A DNA stretch of 64,000 nt, from contig NZ_JAAZQJ010000001.1 of NCBI RefSeq assembly GCF_012275375.1, positions 730,732-794,731 on the forward strand, read 5' to 3'. The notes under the pieces were generated by a model that made no database searches, had not been told where the DNA came from, and saw nothing but the letters and a program-made list of their open reading frames with translations. The position numbers and the translations under genes are program-made. The DNA comes from Dyella sp. SG609 (lineage in GTDB: Bacteria; Pseudomonadota; Gammaproteobacteria; Xanthomonadales; Rhodanobacteraceae). This document shows positions 1 through 8,388 of the stretch, piece by piece (within the stretch, counting starts at the first letter, position 1; each line of letters starts with the position of its first letter).

Positions 1-467
1 GTCTCCCAGGCGGTTTTCGATGCCGGCAGATCCGCATGGCGCCGCGCCAAGGCGGCGGCGCTTTCGGTGTCCTTCGGCAATTGCGCGAGAAACGCTTCCA
101 GCACGCCCTCGTCATAACGCAGGCTCGGCGGCAGCTGCCACAGGATCGGTCCCAGCTTCTCGCGCAGGCATAGCACCCCGGAGGCGAAGAAATTCGCCAG
201 GCCCTGTTCGGCGTTGCGCAGGCGCCGCATATGCGTCACATAGCGCGGCGCCTTCACCGCGAAGACGAAGCCACGCGGCGTGTCGTCACGCCAGCGCGCA
301 TAGCTGGACGGACGCTGCAGGCTGTAGAACGAGCCATTGATCTCGATACTGGCGAGCTGGCGCGAAGCATAGGCAAGCTCCTCGCGCTGCGGCAGGTCGT
401 CCGGATAGAACACGCCACGCCATGGCGCATAGCGCCAGCCCGAGATGCCGATGCGCGCCTTGGCCAT
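1..467 (-). CDS. DUF72 family protein (partial, C-terminus outside window)
   Basis: The N-terminal 155 codons of a DUF72 (YecE-like) protein read leftwards and run off the window start without a stop. The start region reads MAKARIGISGWRYAPWRG and is followed by FYPDDLP and by SIEINGSFYSLQRP; the GISGW opening and the EINGSFY strand are hallmarks of the DUF72 TIM-barrel family. A VKAPRYVTH segment follows at about residue 90. The biochemical role of the family is not established. The ATG at 467 is the only good start, and the gene is followed upstream by a small basic ORF on the same strand with only 12 bases between. I am confident of the family and cannot judge the missing C-terminal half. 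Confidence 0.85.
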   Translation of the reverse strand, partial: MAKARIGISGWRYAPWRGVFYPDDLPQREELAYASRQLASIEINGSFYSLQRPSSYARWRDDTPRGFVFAVKAPRYVTHMRRLRNAEQGLANFFASGVLCLREKLGPILWQLPPSLRYDEGVLEAFLAQLPKDTESAAALARRHADLPASKTAWE

Positions 468-479
468 GCGCGGGCCTCG

Positions 480-641
480 CTAGCGCACGCCGGTGTCGCG
501 CTTGGCCGCCTTGTCGGTGGCCTTCTCGCCTTCGCGGATCTTGCGGTCGCGGTCCTTCTGGCCTTTACGGTCCTGGCGGGCCACGGCGTTGACGTTGCGG
601 TCGCCGCTGCCGTGCGGGCGGTTGGCGGGTGGTTTGGGCAT
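480..641 (-). CDS. small basic hydrophilic protein, 53 aa
   Basis: A 53-codon ORF (MPKPPANRPHGSGDRNVN... ending KRDTGVR) very rich in Lys, Arg, Asp and Glu, with no membrane segment or signal peptide. It has a GAGG ribosome-binding site 8 bases before the ATG and starts 15 bases after the stop of the TPP enzyme gene, so it is probably co-transcribed with it and with the DUF72 gene. Such short charged, likely disordered proteins often sit next to stress genes in soil proteobacteria, but I recognise no family. The translation signal and operon spacing are the evidence that it is real. Confidence 0.55.
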   Translation of the reverse strand: MPKPPANRPHGSGDRNVNAVARQDRKGQKDRDRKIREGEKATDKAAKRDTGVR

Positions 642-656
642 GTGAGGTACCTCGCT

Positions 657-2441
657 TCAATCTTCGGCGCCGAACAGGCCGGCCAGCACCTGGCGCGCCG
701 TCTGGCGCACCACGCCGGCGCGGTCGGTATCGCCGCCGGCCAGGGCGCTCAGGTAGTGGCGGGCCTGCTCCCAGTTCACGTGCGGCGGCAGCGGCGGCAC
801 GTCCGGATCGGTCTCGGCCTGGATCACCACCGGGCCGTCCGCCGCGAAGGCGGCACGCCACGCCTCGGCGATCTGCTCGGGGCGATCCACGCACAGGCCG
901 CGAAATCCCAGCAGCTCGCCGTAGCGCGCATAAGGGAACGGTTCGACGTCCTGCGCCGCGTCGAATTTCGGATCGCCGGCCAGCGCGCGCTGTTCCCAGG
1001 TCACCTGGTTCAGATCGCGGTTGGACACCACCAGCACCACGAAACGCGGATCGCTCCAGCGCTTGCAGTACTGCTTGACGGTGACCAGTTCGGCATTGCC
1101 GTTCATCTGCATCGCGCCGTCGCCGACGATGGCCAGCACCGGCCGGTCCGGCCAGGCCATCTTCGCGGCGATCGCATAAGGCACGCCGCCGCCCATGGTG
1201 GCCAGGCCGCCGGAGAGGGAGGCGAGCATGCCATCGCGCAGCTTCACGTCGCGCGCGAACCAGCCGGTGTGCGAACCGCAGTCGCCGCAGACGATGACGT
1301 TGTCGGGCAAGTGCGCGGACAACTCCCAGAACACGCGTTGCGGGTTGATCGGCGTAGCCGGCGCCATGGCGCGGTCTTCCAGCAGGCGCCACCATTTGCG
1401 CACGTTCAATTCGATGCGCTCGCGCCAGTCCGGATTGCGCTTCTCGCGCAGCAATGGCAGCAGGCGGCGGATCGTCGCGGCCGCATCGCCTACCAGGTTC
1501 ACTTCCGCCGGGTAGCGCAGCGACATGTTGCGCGGTGCGATATCGATCTGTACCGCGCGCGCTTGGCCGTCCGGCGGCAGGAATTCCGAATACGGGAACG
1601 TGGTGCCGATCATCAGCAGCGTGTCGCAACCGTTCATCAGCGCCCAGCTCGGCTTGCTGCCGAGCAGGCCGATGGGGCCGGTCACGTAAGGCAGATCGTC
1701 CGGCAACACGGTCTTGCCCAGCAATGCCTTGGCCACGCCGGCATCGAGCCGTTCGGCCAGTTCGCGCACTTCCGCCGACGCGTCAAGCGCGCCCGCGCCG
1801 ACCAGGATGGCGACGCGCTGGCCCGCATTGATCACCGAGGCGGCGCGCTCCATTTCCATGGCCGTCGGTTGCGGATGGGGCAGGGCAAGGCCGACGCCGG
1901 AATACACGTTGCCATGCTTGCGCGGCGGACTGGGCACGGCAGGCAGCAGTTGCAGATCGTGCGGCACCACCACCACCGCAACGGCGCGTTCGGCCTGCGC
2001 GATGCGGATCGCGCGGTCCAGCACGTGGCGCACCTGCGCTGGCGTGGTGACGGTTTCCACGTAGTTGGCGACATCCTTGAACAGCGATTGCAGATCCACT
2101 TCCTGCTGGTAGTCGCTGCCCAGCGCCGAGCGTGCCTGCTGGCCGACGATGGCCAGCACCGGCATATGGTCCAGCCGCGCGTCGTAAAGGCCATTGAGCA
2201 GATGGATGGCGCCCGGCCCTGACGTGGCCAGGCATACGCCGATCTGTCCGGTGAACTTCGCGTGCCCGCAGGCCATGAACGCTGCCATTTCCTCATGGCG
2301 CACACGCACGTAGTCGAAGCGGTCCGCGGCGCGGCCCATCGCGCCCATCAAGCCGTTGATGCCGTCGCCCGGATAACCGAACACGCGCTTGATGCCCCAG
2401 TCGCTGAGGCGTTCGAGAATGAAATCGCCGACGGTATGCAT
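657..2441 (-). CDS. thiamine-pyrophosphate enzyme, pyruvate oxidase/dehydrogenase-like
   Basis: A three-domain TPP enzyme of 594 residues. The N-terminal PYR domain has the catalytic Glu region (RVRHEEMAAFMACGHAKFTG) and the CLATSGPGAIHLLNGLYDA motif. The central domain contains AILVGAGAL and LLMIGTTFPYSEFLP. The C-terminal PP domain has the TPP/Mg motif GDGAMQMNGNAELVTVKQY (GDG...N) and LASLSGGLATMGGGVPYAI. The pattern best fits PoxB-type pyruvate dehydrogenase (quinone)/pyruvate oxidase, which decarboxylates pyruvate to acetate at the membrane; acetolactate synthase is the main alternative. The hydrophobic C-terminal membrane helix of E. coli PoxB is not obvious, so the electron acceptor is uncertain. 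I placed the start at the ATG at 2441; a TTG at 2471 would add ten residues containing CPHC. It leads a likely three-gene minus-strand unit with the small basic protein and the DUF72 gene. Confidence 0.85.
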   Translation of the reverse strand: MHTVGDFILERLSDWGIKRVFGYPGDGINGLMGAMGRAADRFDYVRVRHEEMAAFMACGHAKFTGQIGVCLATSGPGAIHLLNGLYDARLDHMPVLAIVGQQARSALGSDYQQEVDLQSLFKDVANYVETVTTPAQVRHVLDRAIRIAQAERAVAVVVVPHDLQLLPAVPSPPRKHGNVYSGVGLALPHPQPTAMEMERAASVINAGQRVAILVGAGALDASAEVRELAERLDAGVAKALLGKTVLPDDLPYVTGPIGLLGSKPSWALMNGCDTLLMIGTTFPYSEFLPPDGQARAVQIDIAPRNMSLRYPAEVNLVGDAAATIRRLLPLLREKRNPDWRERIELNVRKWWRLLEDRAMAPATPINPQRVFWELSAHLPDNVIVCGDCGSHTGWFARDVKLRDGMLASLSGGLATMGGGVPYAIAAKMAWPDRPVLAIVGDGAMQMNGNAELVTVKQYCKRWSDPRFVVLVVSNRDLNQVTWEQRALAGDPKFDAAQDVEPFPYARYGELLGFRGLCVDRPEQIAEAWRAAFAADGPVVIQAETDPDVPPLPPHVNWEQARHYLSALAGGDTDRAGVVRQTARQVLAGLFGAED

Positions 2442-2650
2442 GCTGCCGCAGTGTGGGCACGCACGGTTCAAGTCCGCGGCACGCGCCCGTGAACGGGCTG
2501 TTGCACGCGAAGCATGCGCTGGCGAGCAGCCGCATTCATCGCACGTTCTTTGCCATACGCAATGTCGTCGCGCTCTTCACGGTCGGCCAACATGATGTCG
2601 ACTTCGTTCTGACTAGATTTCCAGCGCACCTCGACATCAGGAGTCCACGC

Positions 2651-3493
2651 ATGAACGAACGGAACCGGCGCTCGAACGTCCGCGTCGCAGCCAAGCTCTC
2701 GGCCGCCGTGCTGCTCGCCTGCGGCAGCGGCGCCGTCGCCGCGCAGCAATCGCCCGCGCTGGATAACGTCAGCGTGTGGCTGGGCGGCTTCTATGCCAAC
2801 ACGGATACGAGAATCAGCGCGAATGACCGCAATAACCTGGTCCGCGGCCATATCAATCTGGAAGACGACCTCGGTTTTCCCGATCACAAGCTCAGCCCGC
2901 GGGCACGCGTCGACGTGCTGCTCGGCGAACACCAGGGCTTCTCGTTCGATTACTACACGATCAATCGCGAGGAAACGCGCTATATCGCCCGCGCCATCGA
3001 TTATCGCGGCGTGACGTATGGCGCTTCGGCCAAGGTCAGCGGCAAATTGAATTTCGATTTCGGCAGCGCCGCATATCACTGGTGGTTCGGCAGCGGCAAT
3101 GGCGTATTCGGCCTCGGTGTCGGCGCCGCGTACTACGGCGTCAGTACGCGGCTGAGCGGCGAGGCAACCGTGCTTGGGCAGACGGCGCAGGCCACCGCCA
3201 AGAGCGACGACAACGCCTGGGCGCCGATGCTGCAGCTGGGCTGGCGCTATGCGATCAACGACCAGTTCCGCGTGTATGTGGATGCCTCGGGCGTGAAGAA
3301 GAACGGCGGCAAGCTGGGCGGCCATATCTACAACGGGGCGGTCGGGCTGGAATGGTTTCCCTGGAAGAACGTCGGCGTGGGCGCGGAGTACGGCTACACC
3401 AAGATCAAGATCAAGCAGCGCCACAATGCGTATGACGACCAGCTGGATATGAAGGTCAATGGGCCTTCGCTGTTCGTGCGGCTGCGTTTCTGA
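2651..3493 (+). CDS. outer-membrane beta-barrel protein
   Basis: A 280-residue secreted protein with a signal peptide (AAKLSAAVLLACGSGAVAAQQ, cleavage after about residue 32) followed by alternating amphipathic strands rich in Tyr, Trp, Gly and Asn, ending with the SLFVRLRF C-terminus, whose terminal Phe is recognised by the BAM machinery. Strand-like segments such as FGLGVGAAYYGVSTRL, WAPMLQLGWRYAINDQFRVY and VGVGAEYGYTKIKIKQR suggest an 8- to 10-stranded barrel of the OmpW/OmpA-like size class. No ligand can be assigned. It is monocistronic: the TPP gene diverges upstream and a palindromic repeat separates it from the convergent ku gene. Confidence 0.75.
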   Translation: MNERNRRSNVRVAAKLSAAVLLACGSGAVAAQQSPALDNVSVWLGGFYANTDTRISANDRNNLVRGHINLEDDLGFPDHKLSPRARVDVLLGEHQGFSFDYYTINREETRYIARAIDYRGVTYGASAKVSGKLNFDFGSAAYHWWFGSGNGVFGLGVGAAYYGVSTRLSGEATVLGQTAQATAKSDDNAWAPMLQLGWRYAINDQFRVYVDASGVKKNGGKLGGHIYNGAVGLEWFPWKNVGVGAEYGYTKIKIKQRHNAYDDQLDMKVNGPSLFVRLRF

Positions 3494-3509
3494 AACGCTA
3501 CCCTCGTGT

Positions 3510-3596
3510 GTAGGTTGGGGTGAGCCAAAGGCGAACCCCAACAATGCGACCACGATGCAATGCGTTGGGGTTCGCCTTTGGCTCACCCCAACCTAC
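3510..3596. repeat. REP-type palindromic repeat, copy 1
   Basis: An 87-bp inverted repeat whose left arm opens GTAGGTTGGGGTGAGCCAAA and whose right arm is its reverse complement ending CCCCAACCTAC. The arms (about 33 bp each) match almost perfectly around a ~20-bp spacer. It lies in the gap between the convergent barrel-protein and ku genes. Four further members lie at 7298, 19256, 25538 and 41596, all intergenic. The hairpin could end transcription or stabilise mRNA 3' ends. Confidence 0.9.
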
Positions 3597-3617
3597 GCCG
3601 TGCGGCGTGGCGTTCTT

Positions 3618-4523
3618 TCAGCGTCGCCGGTGGCCGGCCCGCTTTGCCGCCTTCTTCGCCGGGGCTTTCTGCTTCGACCTCGCCGCCGCCTTCTTGGCTG
3701 GCGCCTTCTTTGCCGCCGGCGTCCGCTTGTTATCCGACAAGCTCTTCTGCAGCAGCGACATGAAGTCCACCACATTGGTCGCCGTTTCCTCGGCCGGCTC
3801 TTCCTCCCGTTCCACCGGCGTGACCACGCCCTTGGACTTCATCCGCTTCTCGATGGTCTTCTTCAGCCGGTCGCGGTATTCGTCCTTGTAATCGTCGGCC
3901 TTCCACTTCGTACTCATCGCCTCGATCAGCTGCTCGGCCATGTCCATCTCGCGCGCAGAGATGCGGTAATGCGAGGGTGCCTGGTCCGGAATGCTGTACT
4001 CGCTGGCGTCGACGATCTCCTGCGGATAGCGCAGCAGCATCAGGTACAGCGCCTTGTCGCGCGGCACCACCTCGCACAGGTATTCGCGCGAGCGGATCAC
4101 CACCCGCGCGATGCCCACCCGGCCGGTGCGCGCCAGGATCTCGCGCAGCAGTACATAGCCTTTCTCGGCTTTTTTCGCCGGCACCAGCACGTAGGGCTTC
4201 TCGACATACTCCGGCCCCACGGCATCGGCCTCGACGAACGCCTCGATTTCCACCATCTCCTTGCTTTCCGAGCGGGCGGCCTGCACGTCCTCCGGCTCCA
4301 GCACCACATAGCTGCCTTTCTTGTATTCGAAGGCGCGCACGATGTCTTTCCACGGCACTTCCTCGCCGGTCTCGGTATTGACGCGCTCATAGCGGATCGG
4401 CGCGTTGTTGCGTCCGTCCAGCATGCGGAAATGCAGGTCTACGTTGCGCTCCGCGGGCATCAGCGACATCGGGATATTCAACAGGCCGAACGAAAGCGAG
4501 CCGTTCCAGATCGGACGAGGCAT
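3618..4523 (-). CDS. ku: non-homologous end-joining protein Ku
   Basis: A bacterial Ku homologue of 301 residues. It begins with the family signature MPRPIWNGSLSFGLLNIP and keeps the core (RYERVNTETGEEVPW, YVVLEPED, YVEKPYVLVPAKKAEKGYVLLRE, MLLRYPQEI, AEQLIEAM, YRDRLKKTIEKR). Ku forms a homodimeric ring on DNA double-strand ends and recruits LigD, encoded divergently 173 bp away. The last ~40 residues are a Lys/Ala-rich basic tail (AAKKAPAKKAAARSKQKAPA) like the extended tails of some bacterial Ku proteins, which bind DNA. The ATG at 4523 starts exactly at the conserved N-terminus; an upstream in-frame extension to 4637 has no homology and is not included. Confidence 0.95.
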   Translation of the reverse strand: MPRPIWNGSLSFGLLNIPMSLMPAERNVDLHFRMLDGRNNAPIRYERVNTETGEEVPWKDIVRAFEYKKGSYVVLEPEDVQAARSESKEMVEIEAFVEADAVGPEYVEKPYVLVPAKKAEKGYVLLREILARTGRVGIARVVIRSREYLCEVVPRDKALYLMLLRYPQEIVDASEYSIPDQAPSHYRISAREMDMAEQLIEAMSTKWKADDYKDEYRDRLKKTIEKRMKSKGVVTPVEREEEPAEETATNVVDFMSLLQKSLSDNKRTPAAKKAPAKKAAARSKQKAPAKKAAKRAGHRRR

Positions 4524-4566
4524 GGCGGGGCCACCCGGATAGCGGAAGGGGGATCGCAGCAAAGCG

Positions 4567-4581
4567 TGGCACGGGTAAAGC
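4567..4581 (+). promoter_or_regulatory. possible sigma-54 promoter upstream of ligD
   Basis: TGGCACG-GGTA-AAGC: the -24 half is a perfect consensus and GG and GC are correctly spaced (10 bases between), but the -12 half is AAGC rather than TTGC. Initiation would fall near 4593, about 100 bases before ligD. It is weaker than the three sites at 7913, 9925 and 10718. Confidence 0.35.
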
Positions 4582-4696
4582 GGGCGTGACCGCTGCGTGT
4601 CCGCTGTACCGATGTCGGCTATCAACCTTATGGTCACAGCCGCAGCACTAGGCTGGCCCCACTGCCGGCGCGGCGCCGGCGCCGGCCGGTCCCGCC

Positions 4697-7279
4697 ATGA
4701 AACTTCAGGAATATCGACGCAAGCGCAACTTCCGGCACACCGCCGAGCCGCCGCCCACGGCGCGCGCCAAGGCCGGCGGCAGCATCTTCGTGGTGCAGAA
4801 GCACGCGGCGCGGCGGCTGCACTACGACTTCCGCCTGGAGATCGACGGTGTGCTGAAGAGCTGGGCGGTGCCGAAGGAACCCAGCTTCGATCCTTCGGTA
4901 AAGCGCCTGGCGGTGGAGGTGGAAGACCATCCGCTGGCCTACGCGGATTTCGAAGGCGATATTCCCGAAGGCAACTACGGTGCCGGCCACGTGGATTGCT
5001 ACGACCGCGGCGTGTGGTCCGCCGAGGGCGATGTCGACCAGCAGTTGCGCAAGGGACATCTGCATTTCACCTTGCATGGGCAGCGGCTGAAAGGCAGCTG
5101 GCATCTGGTGCGCGGGCACCGCAAGGAGCGGCAACCGTCGTGGTTCCTGATCAAGGCGCACGACCGCTATGCGGTCGAGGACGGCGAGGCAGCCGGGCCG
5201 GCGGCGAGCAAGAGCGCGAAGAAAGGCATGGCGAAGAAGACAGCGGGCAAGAAAGCGGTACCCGCCGCGGCGAAGCATGCCAAGGCCAGCCGCCAGCGCA
5301 CCGCCCGGCGCGCCTCGCTCGCCACGCTGGCCAAGCAGGCCGCCGCGCTGCCGGGTGCGCGCAAGGCCGCCATCCAGGCCGAATACTTCGCGCCGGAACT
5401 GTGCCGCCTGGTCGAACAACCGCCCCGCGGCGACCAGTGGCTGCACGAAGTGAAATGGGACGGCTACCGCCTGCTCGCCGCCATCGCCGACGGCGAAGTC
5501 ACCTTGTGGTCGCGCAACCGCATCGCCTGGACCGGCCGCGTGCCGGCCATCGTGCATGCGCTGGAGCTGCTGGGCCTGGACAGCGCGCGCCTGGACGGCG
5601 AGCTGATCGCCATCCGCCATGGGCACAGCGACTTCGGCACGCTGCAGCAGGTGCTGTCCGGCGAATCGCGCGCGCCGCTGATGTATGCGATCTTCGACCT
5701 GATCCATCTGCAGGGCCACGACCTCAGCCGCGCGCCGCTGCACGAGCGCAAGCAGCTGCTGCAGCGCCTGCTGGCCGCCGCGCCCGATACGCAGCACCAG
5801 CTGCTGTTCAGCGCCCACCACACCGGTGGCGGCGAGGGCATGTTGCAGCTGGCCGAAAAATGGAAGGTCGAAGGCATCGTCTCCAAGCTGGCCGACTCGC
5901 CCTACCGCGGCGGCCGCGGCGACGACTGGCGCAAGTCCAAGCTGATGCAAAGCGACGAGTTCGCGGTAGTCGGCTACACCCCGGGCAAGGGGACGCGCGA
6001 GGGTTTCGGTTCGCTGCTGCTGGGCCGGCCCAATGCCAAGGGCGGCTGGGATTTCGCCGGCCGCGTGGGCACGGGTTTTGGCGCGGAGCAGCTGCGGCAG
6101 ATAGCCGCGCAACTGCGTCGGCACATACGCAAATCGCCGCCGGTGGAACAGGACACCATCGATCCCCTGCTGCGCCAGGCCACGTGGGTGGCGCCCGCCG
6201 TGGTGGTGGAGGTGTATTTTCGCGGCTACGGCAACCACGGCCTGCTGCGCCAGCCCAGCCTCAAGACGGTGCGCCTGGACAAGGACATCGGCGACCTGGG
6301 CCAGGGCGAGGGCGAGCGCGAGCGCGAACGCGAACGCGCATCCGCCGCATCGGCCAGGCCATCGAAACGCAGGCGCGGCGCCTCGTCCGCGCAGGAGCCA
6401 GCCATGGTGACCATTACCCATCCCGAGCGCGTGATCTATGCCGACCTGGGCATCACCAAGCAGGACGTCGCCGATTACTACCAGTCCGTGATGCCGGTGT
6501 TTCTGCCGGGCGTGGCCGGCCGGCCGGTCTCGGTGCTGCGCTGCCCCGAAGGCACCGCGGGCGACTGCTTCTTCCAGAAGCACATGATGAAAGGCCTGCA
6601 CCACGTGCGCGGCGCGAAGCTGAAAGAACAGCGCGGCGACAGCGCGATCTATCTATGCCCCGACGACGCGGAGGCGGTGATGGAGCTGGTGCAGTTCGGC
6701 GTCCTCGAATTCCATCCCTGGGGTGCGCTGGCCAGCGATCCGGAGCACGCCGACGTGATGGTGTTCGACCTCGACCCCGCGCCCGACGTGAAGTGGCCGC
6801 GCGTGGTGGCGGCCGCGCGCCTGGTGCGCAAGCTGCTGGGGCAGGTGGGCCTGGCGTCCTTCCTGCGCACCACCGGCGGCAAGGGCCTGCACGTGGTGGT
6901 GCCGTTGCGCCCGGCCTGCGCGTGGGCGCAGGTCAAGGGCTTCGCGCATGCGTTTGCCGATGCCCTGGCGCGCGCCTGGCCGGACGAATTCATCGCCCAG
7001 GCCAGCAAGAGCCGCCGCGAAGGGCTGATCTTCGTCGACTACCTGCGCAATGCCCGCGGCTCGACCAGCATCGCCTCGTACTCGCTGCGCGCGCGCAAGG
7101 GCGCGCCGGTGGCGATGCCGCTGCGCTGGGACGAGCTGGGGAAATTGAAAGGCGGCGATGCGTTCGATATCCGCACGGCCGTGCAGCGGCTGAAGCGGCA
7201 GCGCAAGGATCCGTGGGAGGGCTTCGGCGAGATCGAGCAGGGCATCGAGGATATCGATGCAAGCCTGCTGTCGATGTAA
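4697..7279 (+). CDS. ligD: multifunctional ATP-dependent DNA ligase LigD
   Basis: An 860-residue NHEJ enzyme with the domain order phosphoesterase, ligase, polymerase. Residues ~1-160 are the 3'-phosphoesterase (FVVQKHAARRLHYDFRLE, PLAYADFEGDIPEGNYGAG). A basic Lys/Ala-rich linker (~175-225) leads to the ligase core, whose adenylated Lys is K253 in EVKWDGYR, followed by DGELIAI and VSKLADSPYRGGR. A second low-complexity linker of alternating Glu and Arg at ~535-548 precedes the archaeo-eukaryotic primase-type polymerase from residue 570, with catalytic D691 and D693 in FDLDP and the TTGGKGLHVVVP motif. Together with Ku it repairs double-strand breaks by end filling and sealing. A possible sigma-54 promoter lies at 4567. 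Transcription ends before a palindromic repeat at 7298. Confidence 0.95.
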   Translation: MKLQEYRRKRNFRHTAEPPPTARAKAGGSIFVVQKHAARRLHYDFRLEIDGVLKSWAVPKEPSFDPSVKRLAVEVEDHPLAYADFEGDIPEGNYGAGHVDCYDRGVWSAEGDVDQQLRKGHLHFTLHGQRLKGSWHLVRGHRKERQPSWFLIKAHDRYAVEDGEAAGPAASKSAKKGMAKKTAGKKAVPAAAKHAKASRQRTARRASLATLAKQAAALPGARKAAIQAEYFAPELCRLVEQPPRGDQWLHEVKWDGYRLLAAIADGEVTLWSRNRIAWTGRVPAIVHALELLGLDSARLDGELIAIRHGHSDFGTLQQVLSGESRAPLMYAIFDLIHLQGHDLSRAPLHERKQLLQRLLAAAPDTQHQLLFSAHHTGGGEGMLQLAEKWKVEGIVSKLADSPYRGGRGDDWRKSKLMQSDEFAVVGYTPGKGTREGFGSLLLGRPNAKGGWDFAGRVGTGFGAEQLRQIAAQLRRHIRKSPPVEQDTIDPLLRQATWVAPAVVVEVYFRGYGNHGLLRQPSLKTVRLDKDIGDLGQGEGERERERERASAASARPSKRRRGASSAQEPAMVTITHPERVIYADLGITKQDVADYYQSVMPVFLPGVAGRPVSVLRCPEGTAGDCFFQKHMMKGLHHVRGAKLKEQRGDSAIYLCPDDAEAVMELVQFGVLEFHPWGALASDPEHADVMVFDLDPAPDVKWPRVVAAARLVRKLLGQVGLASFLRTTGGKGLHVVVPLRPACAWAQVKGFAHAFADALARAWPDEFIAQASKSRREGLIFVDYLRNARGSTSIASYSLRARKGAPVAMPLRWDELGKLKGGDAFDIRTAVQRLKRQRKDPWEGFGEIEQGIEDIDASLLSM

Positions 7280-7297
7280 CCGATCTCGCGGTCCGCC

Positions 7298-7384
7298 GTA
7301 GGTTGGGGTGAGCGCAGCGAACCCCAACGCGGTGTTCCCGGTGCCGGGCACGTTGGGGTTCGCCTTTGGCTCACCCCAACCCAC
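7298..7384. repeat. REP-type palindromic repeat, copy 2
   Basis: Inverted repeat of about 87 bp of the same family as 3510-3596, with outer arms GTAGGTTGGGGTGAGCGCAG and a right arm ending CACCCCAACCCAC (one mismatch near the tip). It sits between the convergent ligD and PA2169-family genes. Confidence 0.85.
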
Positions 7385-7407
7385 GCCATGCGTAGCGGGT
7401 GCCGTGC

Positions 7408-7860
7408 TTACGAATGCAGCATGTGCTTCATCCGGCTCATCTGATCGTGTCCGCTGCGCACCGAGATATTCGCGTCGGCGATGATGGCCTTCGTATCCTG
7501 CGTCACCTCGCCATCCTCCAGCGCGTGCTCGAACTTGTGCTTGATGTGGTCCTCGCCGCGTTCGACCTCGTCGATCACTGCCGCGTCGCTCTTGCTCAGG
7601 CTGTTGCGCAGATTGGTGAATACCCGATGCGCCGAGGCCAGTACGGTGCCGCTGTCCTCCGGCTTGCCGCCGAGGAAGGCCACGCGCTGCTGCAGCTTGC
7701 CCACCACCTGTTCGCGCTCGGCCGCGCGGTCGCGGAACAGGCTGGCCAACTGCGAGCTCTTGGCGTCCTTGGACGCTTCGGCGTAGCCGTCGGCGCTGTC
7801 GAGCGTGGTGGCGATGAGGTCGTTGAGAACCTTGACGTCGTGCTGGTTGGTGGCAGTCAT
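7408..7860 (-). CDS. PA2169-type four-helix-bundle protein (DUF2383)
   Basis: A 150-residue all-helical soluble protein (MTATNQHDVKVLNDLIATTL...) matching the PA2169/DUF2383 pattern: LNDLI near the N-terminus, SLFRDRAAEREQ, a second helix pair around VIDEVERGEDHIKHKFEHAL, and a C-terminal helix. These ferritin-like bundles accompany stress proteins in many proteobacteria, but their reaction is unknown. It is transcribed away from the DUF3309 gene, sharing a 103-bp divergent region with the sigma-54 promoter at 7913. Confidence 0.85.
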   Translation of the reverse strand: MTATNQHDVKVLNDLIATTLDSADGYAEASKDAKSSQLASLFRDRAAEREQVVGKLQQRVAFLGGKPEDSGTVLASAHRVFTNLRNSLSKSDAAVIDEVERGEDHIKHKFEHALEDGEVTQDTKAIIADANISVRSGHDQMSRMKHMLHS

Positions 7861-7912
7861 GGATAGTCTCCGCTAAGGGGGGGATGAATGTCCGGTGGCG
7901 GACGGCGCCGCA

Positions 7913-7927
7913 TGGCACGGTTGCTGC
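7913..7927 (+). promoter_or_regulatory. sigma-54 (-24/-12) promoter of the DUF3309 gene
   Basis: TGGCACG-GTTG-CTGC, one mismatch from the TGGCACG-N4-TTGC consensus, with GG and GC exactly ten bases apart. The predicted start near 7939 leaves a ~25-base leader containing the AGGAG ribosome-binding site of the gene at 7964. The sigma-54 response-regulator gene lies less than 500 bp away. Confidence 0.65.
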
Positions 7928-7963
7928 TGCGTTCAAGCTGCCACCGAAGACAGGAGAAACGTC

Positions 7964-8122
7964 ATGTCGTTGTCGATGATCCTCTTGATCGTGCTCGTTC
8001 TGTTGCTGATCGGTGCCGTGCCGGCCTGGCCCTACAGCCGTGCCTGGGGTTACGGGCCCAGCGGCGGACTCGGCGTACTGCTGATCATCGTGATCGTGCT
8101 GCTCCTGATGGGCGTGCTGTGA
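7964..8122 (+). CDS. DUF3309 family small membrane protein, 52 aa
   Basis: A 52-residue protein made of two hydrophobic segments (LSMILLIVLVLLLIGAVPAW and LGVLLIIVIVLLLMGVL) joined by PYSRAWGYGPSGG; the W-P-Y-S-R-x-W-G-Y-G-PS-GG signature defines DUF3309. An AGGAG ribosome-binding site lies 8 bases before the ATG. It presumably forms a helical hairpin in the inner membrane. The function is unknown; it is a typical companion of stress-response gene groups. Its promoter appears sigma-54 dependent, and a 13-bp-stem hairpin follows the stop. Confidence 0.85.
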   Translation: MSLSMILLIVLVLLLIGAVPAWPYSRAWGYGPSGGLGVLLIIVIVLLLMGVL

Positions 8123-8136
8123 ACCCTCACGCCTCG

Positions 8137-8165
8137 CCGATGCGGCGGCAGTGCCGCCGCATCGG
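8137..8165. terminator. perfect 13-bp hairpin after the DUF3309 gene
   Basis: CCGATGCGGCGGC and its exact complement are separated by a 3-base loop, beginning 15 bases after the stop codon. No T-run follows, so it is either a U-less terminator or an mRNA-stabilising 3' hairpin. The remaining ~220 bases to 8388 hold no gene I can support. Confidence 0.5.
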
Positions 8166-8388
8166 GTATCGCAACATCCATGCCAGCGTTCGCCAGCGCG
8201 TCGTTGGCGCCAGGGCGGCGCGCGGCCGCGCGGATGGCTGCGCGCTGCTGGTAGTAAGTGCAAGCGAAGGAAGAAATTACACGCCGGCTCTCGCGCCGGC
8301 CGGGCCGGCGGACACGGCGTGGCGACGCGCTGTCGACCATGCGTTCACCGGCGGGAACAGGGAGGCTCGTCATGGCCTGGTGCCGCAC

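Noticed and set aside
231..2222. Plus-strand ORF of ~663 codons over the TPP enzyme
   Set aside because: Antisense shadow of a clear TPP enzyme.
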